From Plumapathes pennacea (Eukaryota; Cnidaria; Anthozoa; Antipatharia; Myriopathidae), in the NCBI GenBank assembly GCA_964036295.1, contig OZ038472.1:9420068-9484067 (forward strand): 64,000 bases of DNA. Direction: 5' to 3'. Made by a program: the position numbers and the translations under genes. The notes under the pieces are model-generated. The model did no database searches. It was not told the origin of the DNA and saw nothing but the letters and a program-made list of their open reading frames with translations. This document shows, piece after piece, positions 23,795 to 34,854 of the stretch. Position 1 is the stretch's first letter. The number at the start of each line of letters is the position of its first letter.

Positions 23795-24716
23795 TTGTAT
23801 TATGTTAGACATTCCAGACTGCATTTTGTTTATATTATTTTCAGTTGATATTGATTAGAAAGGTAATGAACAAAATTTGCTTTGTGTTGTTAAAAATGTA
23901 CCCCTCTTGAAAGTGATATTTTTTTCTGGAGATTTCTGATGTTGGACAGTTGAGATGATTTGTTTTGTGTTAAGATTGGCCTCAAGGTTCATAGCAATCT
24001 GTTGTTGATATTTCTCACTTGTTAGCCTGTGAAAATGTGAATACTTTAGCAACAATAGTTTTAAAGAATGGCTCTGTCCCTGTCATACAATTGAATATGG
24101 ACAATGAAAAATGATTTTAAAAATCAAATACAACTTCTGGCAGTTTGTACTATGTGAAATGTGAATGGTAAATCAATATTGATAACATCAGTGTAAAGGG
24201 TGTCATTCCAGTTTTTATCCAATATCCCTTAATGAACAATATTAAGAAAAAAATGCAAACAGATGAACTTGCCTTTGGGTATAATTCTAAGGAGAGGGGT
24301 GCTGCCATGAAGAAAATTACCTCTGGATATAATATAGAGGAATTAACAACAAGTGTATTAATTTGTACTCTTACAAAATTGAATAACCAATGACTTCAAA
24401 AATGACCACAACAAACTTGTGTATAAACAAAACATGACAGGATCTGTGCTATGCACAACTAGCAGGATAACTACAACAGTATTAGTAAAATAGCCAGAAC
24501 CTTTTAGAAACAGGGTAATCAGCAGTCCAAATGGAAACAGTTTTGAACAAATCCAAAAGCACAAAAAATATATCAGCACCACTGTTATTCTTTCAAAACA
24601 TCAATATTGAGAATTATATGTTCGATTTATAATGAGAACTACTTCAAATGTCAACAGTGTACCTGCAATTCGACAGCATATCTAGCAAAAAAAACGGCCA
24701 GGAAGCTGGACAGGTA

Positions 24717-25517
24717 TTACCCAGAACAATTGCTAGGTATGTTTGCCCTGAGCAAGTCCTTCATCATGTCCATCGTGAATTCTTCTCTTCTCTTCTCCTG
24801 TTCATGTTCAAGTTTCATACATTTTTCCTCCAGTTCAAGCTCTCCCTGCGATCTTCTCTCCTCCATCTCAAGGAAAAGCCGTTGCTGCTCCCTTTGTGCA
24901 TCAGCAAAACTTGAAAGTGCTTCCGTAATCTTGTCAGCCTTTAGAGCTTGTGGCTTCTGGTGCTTTCTGCTCGGATTTCCAGCATCACCTACAGCTTTTG
25001 TTGATTTAACGCCTGGCCTTGGCACAGCTAAACATTTTGCTGCGACTGCAGGGCTCTCAGAATTGACTTCACTGTCTACTTTGCTCAAGCTACTCCCAGA
25101 TCTGGATTCTCCGCTGAGACTTTCTTCTTTATCTCCACTCCCAACGGCGAATAGGTCTGCCTCTTCATCGAAAGCATATCTGCAGTCATCGCTTTGTAGC
25201 ATTGAATCGACAGTAACAAGGGGTCCAGAAGATGGCTTACATCCAAGTACAGCATCCATAGCCTCGAAAAACTCCCACTTGTGTCTCTCGTTCCCTGATT
25301 CGCAATTGGAATCACGAATTTTCCGATATTTTTGCTTCAAGTTGTTAATCTTGACACGGCACTGCTAAGCACTTCTGGTATAACCTCCAGCGGCCAACTG
25401 TGCACTTACTTGTTCCCAAATGGGCTTCTTGTTATGCATTGTATTTAGTTTCACTTGGAGATACCCCCAAAAACTGATCAAAGTTTTAGTTTCGTCTGAC
25501 CACCAACTGTCCGTCAT
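24717..25517 (-). pseudogene. Harbinger Myb/trihelix DNA-binding protein, one nonsense codon
   Basis: An ATG at 25517 (minus) opens MTDSWWSDETKTLISFWG.., then IWEQVSAQLAAGGYTRS, a TAG at residue 51, and QCRVKINNLKQKYRKIRDSN. This is a Myb/SANT-like trihelix fold with its spaced Trp residues and the QCR-x-K-x-x-x-L-K-x-x-Y signature. The tail has Ser/acidic linkers and a Glu/Arg-rich coiled coil (EQQRLFLEMEERRSQGELEL). In Harbinger elements this partner brings the nuclease to the DNA and nucleus. Apart from the stop the 266-codon frame is open. Confidence 0.85.
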
Positions 25518-25682
25518 CTTGAATTACGCTGCATGATTGTTTCAAACAACCTTGCGGGGGTTGTTTGAATTGATTGTAATCGGATTATAATCAGGGGTCC
25601 GTATTACTAGGTGTGAACCTATTAAAATTATAATTCAATTATAATTCGATTATAATTGGGCTTTAGTGTGAACACGGTATAA

Positions 25683-27115
25683 GAAATACCCTGTTTACAG
25701 GCCAGTACAGCATCACAAGAAACAAGAAATACGTAGATCCTTCAGTTGGTCAAAAACCAAGTTGACTGTGGAAAATGGCACGCAATTTGAAAATAAGCTG
25801 CCACACTGAGTCTGTTGCTCTGCCTATTGCTAACAAACACAACATGAAAACACACAATTGGTGACTTGTAAAGTAACATAAATCTTGCTGTGTAAAACCA
25901 TTTAGTTAGCTGACAGTTTTTTTTGTGTCAATAAAAGCAATAGGCTTCTTGCTTGCTTTCTTCATTCCACCATTTTGTAAATACCATTTAAAATTCCCCT
26001 TGTATCAGGTGTCATTTTACATTGCAAATCTAACCATCATGACATACAGTAAAACTCTGGCTGTATTAACAGGCTCAAATTTGGTAGCTGGTGGGCTGGT
26101 GAACTCTTTGATCTCTGGTGGACTCTTTCAAATTGTGTAATGTCAGGTAGAATGAAATCTGACTTAAAATGAACTCTTTGTGAGTATCTAGAGAGCAGAA
26201 GAAATTTATTGTAAACTGACAAAGATTAACCAAACTGTTTTTTATAACAGGAAAAAGTCAACAAATTCTTACTAAACAGTACTACATAAAAGTGAAAACA
26301 AAGCTCTCCTAGTTCATATTCAACAGCCAGCGATTAACTTATTAATATACATCTAGTATATAATAATACACTAAGCAACTACTGGCCTGGCTCATGAGTG
26401 TGTCCGTGTGTGTGTGTGTGTGTGTGTGTGTATTTGAACTGAATTGCTGGCACAAGCAAGCCAGAAATTCTGTCGACCACTGCCTTTCTTTCAAGCCGAG
26501 GACGCGACTTCTGAAGGTGAGAATTCCGTTTGAGTTTAGAAAGAGAATTTCCTGAACTATAAAGAAATCTGATCACCGTATTTTACTGGGCTCCCGCTAG
26601 TATATATTCATTACATAAACTCTGGTGTGATACAGAGATTTCCATCACTGAAAAATGTCGTATCTGAACACACGTAAAAATCGGTTTGAACAAATCGGCC
26701 CTTTACCTTTCATTATTTGTCGAAGTGGCCGTATTAACAGGGTAACTCAATAATGAAATGGCTTGCCGGGATTTCAAAAAGTGGCCGTTCACCGTATATT
26801 TATGGAGGTGGCCGGATAAACGGGGTATTTAGATAAGACTTTGACTGGGGGTTGGATCGACGAATTGATCGATCATCTGCGTGTACGAAACCTAAATGTC
26901 GCTTCATGCCACGATCTAAAGTAAAATGTGTAAACGTTAGAATCTATCATACCTTTCCGGATGCTGACCCTCCAGCGACCCCTATGAGAAAAGGCTTCTT
27001 TCCAGATATCTTGGAACAGGAGTCGGTCGCCATGTTTTTTACTGTTTTATTTAATTCTTTTTTTGTTCCCCAGGCTGGCGCTGGTATCGTCAGCGCGTGG
27101 GCCTGGGCATATGCC
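25683..27115. other. intergenic DNA
   Basis: No gene recognised. It contains a (GT)n tract at 26401-26431 and, near 26727-26830, CCGTATTAACAGGG and related motifs like those of the pogo/Tigger-like ends at 10822 and 15213, so a further decayed copy may lie here. Confidence 0.4.
26401..26431. repeat. (GT)n microsatellite
   Basis: About 15 GT units with one early interruption (TGTCCGTG). Confidence 0.95.
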
Positions 27116-27125
27116 AATTACCTAC

Positions 27126-28022
27126 GGTTGTGACTAAACTGGATACTCCAAAATCAGGTTTCCGAGAGGAAACTGGGACCGAATCAAAAATTAAATTTTC
27201 GTCAGCTCGGACCGTGTTCCGAAAACAGTACGACAGTGACGTTGATGTTTTGAAAGTTCTTGGCGCCATTAGCAACTCCAAATAAAACTGAAGCGGCTCA
27301 AGACATGAGTCGAAACTGTAACCAGTCAACAGATATACACAAGAAGCATTGTAGTCGTGAACGTGAAAAGGACAATTATTACTGTTTATTTGTAAAATTT
27401 CGGGTCAGCCGGCCATTTGCTCGAGAACACAGTGGTTTTGGATGAAAATAACTTATCTATATAAGCATCCTAATACAGTAAATACGGATAAATTTAGGAT
27501 ACGTTGGAAATCTGATCCGTCTATAACTGTTGGCTTCTATGGGCTTCATTTTTGTTCCTATTTACTTATCATCCCTGTGGTGATTTTTGACATTTCGCAC
27601 CTTCGCTCGGAATGCTTAAATCTTGATTGCATGTCTTATCGTGAATGCGTTCGTCTTCTGGAGTTAAGACTGATCAAGAAACACAGGATCGTACACAAGC
27701 CGTTTCAATCGCTCTCCGGAACAGTTCACGCGGTGGGATTTTTTTATCTTCGGTGTCAATATTCATCTGTGCCAGATCAGCCATAACAAGCCTTTCTTCT
27801 TTAGTATTTTCTCCCCGAGCTAATTTTTTCCTTCTAAAACCTTTCCAGTGCCGAATTTTATTTGACTGTCTTCTGGTGTTAGATGCTTCAGACGAACCGA
27901 GGTCGTTTTTTTGTCCACAATGTTCGTAAACGGCTCCGGACGACTTCGCCGATAACTCGTTGTTTTGGTCCCAGTCTTCACTCGGAAACCTGATTTTGGA
28001 GTATCCAGTTTAGTCACGACCC
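27126..28022. repeat. ~900-bp inverted-repeat unit at the left end of the Mutator-like element
   Basis: It begins GGTTGTGACTAAACTGG and ends with the inverse CCAGTTTAGTCACGACC. It contains the shared interior (GTGAATGCGTTCGTCTTCTG, GAGCTAATTTTTTCC). A second unit starts eight bases later at 28031, giving a tandem of left ends. Confidence 0.75.
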
Positions 28023-29439
28023 TTCATAAATGGTTGTGACTAAACTGGATACTCCAAAATCAGGTTTCCGAGAGAAAACTGGGACCGAATCAAAAAATAT
28101 TTTTTCGTCAGCTCGGACCTTGTTCCGAAAACAGTACGACAGTGACGTTGATGTTTTGAAAGTTTGTTTGGCGCGCATTAGCAAGTCCGTTCGGCTGGCC
28201 GCGTCGCGCCGCCTGTGTTCCTTTTTACGCGGACGTGGAGGTCAATTCCAAATAAAACTGAAGCGGCTCAAGACATGAGTAGAAACTGTAACCAGTCAAC
28301 ACCAGATACACACAAGAAGCATTGTAGTCGTGAACGTGAAAAGGACAATATTACTGTTTATTTGTAAAATTTCGGGTCAGCCGGCCATTTGCTCGAGAAC
28401 ACAGTGGTTTTGGATGAAAATAACTTATCTATATAAGAATCCTAATACAGTAAATACGGATAAATATCTACATATTTTTAGAATACGTTGGAAATCTGTT
28501 GGCTTCTATGGGCTTCATTATTATTCCTATTTACTTATCATTCCTGTGGTGATTTTTGACAGTTCGCACCTTCACGCGGAATGCTTAATCTTGATTGCAT
28601 GTCTTATCGTGAATGCGTTCGTCTTTTGGAGTTAAGACTGATCAAGAAACACAGGATCGTACACAAGCCGTTTCAATCGCTCTCCGGAACAGTTCACGCG
28701 GTGGGATTTTTTTATCTTCGGTGTCAATATTCATCTGTGCCAGATCAGCCAGAACAAGCCTTTCTTCTTTAGTATTTTCTCCCCAAGCTAATTTTTTCCT
28801 TCTAAAACCTTTCCAGTGCCGAATTTTATTTGACTGTCTTCCGGTCATGAGGAGCCCCGAGACCCACATTCCGGTTTTGCGAGGCCAAAATGGACTCGCA
28901 AAATCACCACAGGACGCGTATTAATGAAGAGAAAAGTGTGATGAAATATTTGGGGAATGCAAGATTGTCACTTTTTCAAAACAGTGGGTGCCGTGTGTGT
29001 TCCATCACCTGCTGATTTATTTTGATCGGTCTGGTTCCCTCGCAAGGTTTAAAAAAAGACTGATACACATTTTCGTTTCTTCAATAACGTGCGTGCAGAC
29101 GGAACTCAAGGGCGCTTTATCGAACAGATTCCGGCATGTTTCATTTGTCCGCTCAAAATTGTTTGTGGAAATTTTTTATCGGGTGGCCGGCCTCAGCTCT
29201 GGAAAGCCTCTGAAGTACGGATTTAGTCAAAGGTCAGGAAAATTGACGCTTGATTTTCTCAAATACAGCACTGCGTTTATGTGACTACTCTGCAAGGAAC
29301 ATATCAACCGCTGCAAACCATGTCGCATCTATACAATTTCCTGTGCTGCTAAACTGAAAATTGATGAAAATAACATCAGTCGGCATCAATTTTTATGACT
29401 TCTTTTTACAGACCATTTTTTTAAATTCGCAGGAATATT

Positions 29440-29960
29440 ATTCTGCTTCAGACGTGTCACCCAAGGGGAAACCTCTTCTTTTTTGTTAGCAATGAAAATT
29501 AGTCGCGTAGAGAATGTTTATACCCACAGAATTTCAGGCGTGTCACCCAATAATTCGTTTCTGCTCCAGGCGTGCCGCCCAAAACAAGAGGGAAAAACCA
29601 TAACTTAGGTTTGCTGTTAAAATCGAGAAATTATAGGCGCGGAGTATGTTTTTACCCACAGAATCTCAGGCGTGTCACCCAATAATTCGTTTCTGCTCCA
29701 GGCGTGCCGCCCAAAACAAGAGGGAAAAACCATAACTTAGGTTTGCTGTTAAAATCGAGAAATTATAGGCGCGGAGTATGTTTTTACCCACAGAATCTCA
29801 GGCGTGTCACCCAATAATTCGTTTCTGCTCCAGGCGTGCCGCCCAAAACAGGAGGGAAAACCATACTTATATAGGATTAATTTCGCTGTTAGAATTAAAA
29901 ATTTATAGGTGCACAGTTCGTTTTTGCTCCCCGAACATCACGAGATCAGACAAATATTTT
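29440..29960. repeat. 133-bp tandem repeat, about 3.5 copies
   Basis: Units with AGGCGTGTCACCCAATAATT, CAGGCGTGCCGCCCAAAACA and GTTTTTACCCACAGAATC recur at a period near 133 bp (from about 29533, 29666 and 29799), with decayed partial units at both edges. No coding function seen. Confidence 0.9.
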
Positions 29961-31589
29961 TTGCTGCAGGCGTGCTGCCCAAATAGGAGAGGAAAAACAT
30001 ACGTATTTATACGTTCCACTAATACTCTTGCTTGATAAAACATAATTACATGTTCCTCTCCCAGACCAAAAGGAAAATATTACATACCCAGTACCCCCTG
30101 ATTTGATCTGGCCTTTTGAACAGTGGTTCGGATTGCATTTGGCGGGATGGCGGGCTTTCAACCCGATTTTGGCGGGTTATTCAACTTTTGACGGGTTTTC
30201 GGTTTTTGCCGAGGCAGTTTGCACATAAACATTGAATAACATGTTCAGAACATTTATCTTCATTCCTAACTACAATTCGGCTTTCTCTTAGGATTGTTAC
30301 CTGCGCTTATACTCGTTGTGTGTCGACACGCTGAGGTGATGACTCGTGTTTCCAAAGTGGCATATTAGTTTGTATTACCTTCGCTTTGAACCCCTTTTCG
30401 TCTATCAGTGTATCAACAATGCGCCGATTGGTGAAGTTGATACATTGATTGTTGCGCAGCTGTCATTTGTTGGCCACTCTCTTTACATTACAGTGTTTAT
30501 GCCGAGCCAATTCCACAATAAAGAACAATCAGCCACGTCGTAATAACGCGCGCCCGCCGAATGAACTCAAAATGGTTTGGAATTTGATTCTACAGGCACT
30601 ATACTTGCTCTTCTCTATATTTGGCTTTCAAGACGTCAAAACAATAACATTGCTGACAGACATTTCGCGGGACCGAAAACCACCATGACTATTAGGTGCA
30701 ATCTAATTAACGCGTTGGACGTAGCAACCCAACGCCTGGTAGGAAACCCTGTTGTGACCAGAATGCAGGCTCTGGGGCTCCTCGTGTTAGATGCTTCTGT
30801 GTTAGTCGTCCGGAGCCGTTTACGAACATTGTTGACAAAAAAACGACCTCGGTTCGTCTGAAGCATCTAACACCGGAAGACAGTCAAATAAAATTCGGCA
30901 CTGGAAAGGTTTTAGAAGGAAAAAATTAGCTTGGGGAGAAAATACTTACAGTCTTAACTCCAGAAGACGAACGCATTCACGATAAGACATGCAATCAAGA
31001 TTTAAGCATTCCGCGTGAAGGTGCGAACTGTCAAAAATCACCACAGGAATGATAAGTAAATAGGAATAATAATGAAGCCCATAGAAGCCAACAGTTATAG
31101 ACGGATCAGATTCCCAACGTATTCTAAAAATATGTAGATATTTATCCGTATTTACTGTATTAGGATGCTTATATAGATAAGTTATTTTCATCCAAAACCA
31201 CTGTGTTCTCGAGCAAATGGCCGGCTGACCCGAAATTTTACAAATAAACAGTAATATTGTCCTTTTCACGTTCACGACTACAATGCTTCTTGTGTGTATC
31301 TGGTGTTGACTGGTTACAGTTTCTACTCATGTCTTGAGCCGCTTCAGTTTTATTTGGAATTGACCTCCACGTCCGCGTAAAAAGGAACACAGGCGGCGCG
31401 ACGCGGCCAGCCGAACGGACTTGCTAATGCGCGCCAAACAAACTTTCAAAACATCAACGTCACTGTCGTACTGTTTTCGGAACAAGGTCCGAGCTGACGA
31501 AAATTTAATTTTTGATTCGGTCCCAGTTTCCTCTCGGAAACCTGATTTTGGAGTATCCAGTTTAGTCACAACCAATTACCTACTGACAC

Positions 31590-32978
31590 AATCTCGTACT
31601 CAGACTCTTCCGCTGTCTTACGGCGCATGCTCGACGAAAACGAAAGACTCTGGAACAGACCAGATTTTCAGTCCGTAAATAGCGGACTTCCGGTTAAACT
31701 GCGCATGCCCACGGGCAAAATTCATTTTGGTTTTACGCAGCTGTTATTGTTGTGAGAGGGCTTGAAAGTGAATAAAAAGACCCCTACATTATTGAAGAAA
31801 AACGGCATCAAGTTTAATAGAAGTCAGATCGTAGAAGTAGGATGTTTCCGTTGCGCTGCGGCCAACGCGACGGATTATTGATCGATTGATGAATATACTT
31901 ATTTTATCGATACTGCATGCAGATATACATACAGCCTGGTCATGTTTACATGTTCAATTTGTACCCACGAAGAATGTTACACACAATTTGCACACATGGC
32001 ATAAATACAAAACACAGAAAACAATTTAATACCACCAAAACCGGGACCATAACACAATTAACCGACCTGACAGCATGGCACATGCCCGGGGGGGTACTCC
32101 CTATGATCGGCTATACGGGGATGCTCCGCCCGAAAGGGGTGTATTTTTACGATCGAGGTATAAAAAAGGGTATAGGAAAATGACGTTTTTTAGGTATTTT
32201 AAAGGGTCAATAAAAAGGGTGGAGTGAGGAAATAATTTTGGTATTTTAAAGGGGTACAAAAAACGCCAGGAAAAACCGGGCAAAAAAAACGGCGGAAGAC
32301 CGGAAACTCCGCCTTGTTAAAAGAGGGAAGCACCCCGCCGTGGAATCGTCTGCCGGACGCATAAAAAAGGGGTGCATTTGTACTGGAGGTATATAAAAGG
32401 GTCCCGATTTTGCCCCCAGGATGGTATTTTAAAGGGTAAGGGGTTGACAGTCCGGGCGGAGCCTCCCCGTACAAAAGTCCTTTGAGTACCCCCCCCCTCC
32501 CCGGGGGGCACATGTAGAAATATCTAAAGGCTTCGTCGCTCTCAGCTGGTTCTGTAGCTGACAGAAATGTGCTTCAAAGTTACCTGAAGACATAATGTAC
32601 CGACAGGAAGGATCCTTCCTTCGTTTAAAAATCAGAGAAGCGATTGCTGTCAAACAGCGCTCGATCGCGAATGTGACGTTTAAGTACAACAAGGCCAGAA
32701 TTTGGTTGCAAAGCCATCATTGGGCCAAGTTGCACTCTAGTTAACTGCTGTATCTGGCTATATTCGCTTCCTGATGCAGATGCAATCAGCTGGGTGCCTG
32801 CAAACTTCATCGTTCCCGGTGAAAAACTCCGCCATGTTTGCCTCTGGTAGATATTCCGGTCGTATTTGCATTGTTTAAAATAACCAATCAGGATCGCCTA
32901 AAAATTGGTCTGTTCCAGAGTCTTTCGTTTTCGTCGAGCATGCGCCGTAAGACAGCGGAAGAGTCTGGGAACGAGATT
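31590..32978. mobile_element. inverted-repeat element, ATCTCGT ends
   Basis: 31590-31660 (ATCTCGTACTCAGACTCTTC..) is the inverse of 32907-32978 over ~70 bp with few mismatches, including GGCGCATGCTCGACGAAAAC. I see no clear target duplication. The left end abuts the Mutator-like duplication. The interior holds a 422-bp MITE and no gene. Confidence 0.65.
32085..32506. mobile_element. MITE with GC-rich ends and 8-bp duplication
   Basis: GGCACATG flanks both sides. The ends are CCCGGGGGGGTACTC and its near inverse GAGTACCCCCCCCC..CCCGGGG. The interior has repeated TTTAAAGGG / GGTATTTTAAAGGG motifs. The 8-bp duplication suggests a hAT-type mobiliser, which is inference. Confidence 0.75.
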
Positions 32979-33955
32979 GGGGATGACAGAGCTGACAAAC
33001 GCATTGCGCATGTTGGTGACGTCATCAGTCCGTCCGCTTGTTTATCTTGTTCAGAGTCACTGAGGTCAATATTTTAATTCACCAACCTTCGAAAGTTCAC
33101 ATTTTTGCATTAAAGCCTGAGAGCTTGGCTCACCTGGTGAGTTGCTCGGAGAGCAGGAGATCTGTACAGTGGGTGGGTTTTATCAACATTATCTGAAGAG
33201 GCTTTGCAGCTACGGCACTAGCGAGTCCCAGGTCGGTAGAATGGCAAGGACGCTCCAATGCAGTCAAATATGGAATGAAATCTTCCTGGGATTGGCTTCT
33301 GGTGTAATGTTTTTTAAGTTCCTCTCTGGGACAAGAGCAACGAGTATCCCTCCGTCGTAATTCGTCCCAGTAGTGACGGCAAACTACTGGATCATTTTCT
33401 CGGAGCCCAGAACCTTTGGCCAGTCCTTCTGACAAGGAGTAGAACTTTCGTTTTCATTGCTCTGCTTGACCAGTCCTTTCGCCTTGAGTATATTGTCCTT
33501 TTATACCATCTACGACTTTGACGATATGCAGCAGTACCACGGCCGCTATGGCGATGAAAACACTTCGACAAGGACAAATTCATTTGCAATTTTCACCACC
33601 GGTGCAAGGAGGAAAGTGGTAGGTGCAAAAGCTCAGGAAGAGAAAAACTATTGAACTGCAAACTCTACAAATTTGTAGCTTAACGTTTGCTTCTGCGTCT
33701 TAACTTTTTTAAAAAACCCCGCCGGAAGTTGTGTTTCGTACATAATTCAAAAATACGAAGGGATTCAGTGGAGCGGACACCCGCGCCAGTTTCCGCGGGA
33801 AACAGTTTGGCTGCGCGGCCGCGCATGCACAGTGCGTTTGTCAGCTCTGTCCCCTGGGATTGGGAAGCGAATTCCCACGTAAGGATGGTTACCCCCTCCC
33901 GCAGTCTGATTATATTATGTCAGCGGTCGCCCCTAACAGTAACAACTGACTGACA
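32979..33955. other. intergenic DNA with one arm of a far inverted repeat
   Basis: No gene recognised; the minus frame 33130-33435 is open for 101 codons but has no motif I know. Bases 33870-33935 form an inverted match to 50218-50284. Confidence 0.4.
33870..33935. repeat. left arm of inverted repeat matched at 50218-50284
   Basis: GCGAATTCCCACGTAAGGAT, CTCCCGCAGTCTGAT and TATGTCAGCGGTCGCCCC occur here and, inverted, at 50218-50284 with about three differences. The arms flank the 33956-49274 transposon, so an older element may have been its landing site. No matching duplication was found outside the arms. Confidence 0.6.
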
Positions 33956-34487
33956 TATGGTGGCCTATGACTGCCACTTGAATTTTCCTGATAATTCAAT
34001 AAAAAAGATAATTTATGTCGAAGTGAAATGAAAATAAATGCTGTTTTCAAAGTAAAATGAAATGAAAACCGATTTCGAAAATGAAAATGAAAGCCGATTT
34101 CAAAGTAAAAGTAAAATGAAAATGAAAACCGATTGCAAAGTAAAAGTAAAATTAAAAATCGATTCCAAAGTTAAAGTAAAGTGAAAACCGATTTCAAAGT
34201 AAAGTAAAATAAAAACCTATTTCAAGGTAAAAGTAAAATCAAAAACCGATTTCAAAGTTAAAGTAAAGTGAAAACCGATTTTAAAGTAAAGTAAAATAAA
34301 AACATATTTTAAGGTAAAAGTAAAATGAAAACCGATTTCAAATTAAAAGTAAAATGAAAATTTGCTTAGCCTATGACTGCCACCGTATACTAGCATGCCT
34401 TGCACTTCTCGTGGATTTCCCCTGTGACCTCTGCGCAACATGATCATCAGCTGTCAACACTTAAGTCGCTCCCGCGATGTGTTCATC
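33956..34487. repeat. left terminal inverted repeat of the outer transposon
   Basis: It matches 48720-49274 in inverse. The outer part is TATGGTGGCCTATGACTGCC..; the middle (about 34020-34365) is an array of units like ACCGATTTCAAAGTAAAAGT; the inner part includes CTTGCACTTCTCGTGGATTT and an ATG at 34440 that duplicates the integrase start codon context. Confidence 0.9.
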
Positions 34488-34854
34488 ACTCGCGTATAGT
34501 ACTATCAGAGCGCAACAGAGTGTAAATGTAGTCGATCTAAACTTGAAAACTCGCTTGCAATAAAACCATTGCTTCTTTGTAACGCTGCGCCAGGAGGCTC
34601 GCAAGCAGGCGGTTTTGATTAAAGCTTTCACAAAAAATCTTTGGCATACAAACATTGTTCAATTGTTCGGTGAGTTATTTTTACGAGTGAGTGTAATACT
34701 GATTGTGCAAGGCTTGAAGATAATGAGGCAACAGTTGTCAGAGTTCACAGCTGTGATTTCAGCTCTTCAGTAGCGACTGATAAATCCTCAACGCTAAAAA
34801 CCTCGATTTTTTTTATGAAACATGGCTGCTACCTAGAGAAACTTTCAGGCTAAC

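Larger units (their letters stand above)
22402..25679 (+). mobile_element. PIF/Harbinger transposon, two-gene
   Basis: The ends GACCGTGTTCACACTATAGC and (inverse) TACCGTGTTCACACTAAAGC form inverted repeats continuing into CCCAAT..; TAA lies directly outside both, the usual Harbinger 3-bp duplication. Inside are a plus-strand DDE nuclease gene and a convergent minus-strand Myb/trihelix gene, the standard Harbinger pair. Both genes have few lesions, so the insertion looks fairly young. Confidence 0.93.
27126..31573. mobile_element. Mutator-like element with long inverted repeats
   Basis: GGTTGTGACTAAACTGGATA starts at 27126 and its inverse ends at 31573; AATTACCTAC flanks both sides, a 10-bp duplication within the Mutator range (8-11). 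Three related blocks lie inside: 27126-28022 (a complete ~900-bp inverted-repeat unit), 28031-28845 (forward) and 30800-31573 (reverse). The last two match over most of their length and are the long inverted arms. The centre (28846-30783) has short CGAGGAGCCCC ends, a 133-bp tandem array and no transposase I can identify. Confidence 0.75.

Noticed and set aside
24607-25368. 253-codon plus-strand frame, Ser/Leu-rich
   Set aside because: It is antisense to the Harbinger Myb-like gene, and its composition follows from the Glu/Lys-rich coding strand.
29440-29960. CRISPR-like array
   Set aside because: The 133-bp units are head-to-tail without unique spacers, and the window is eukaryotic.
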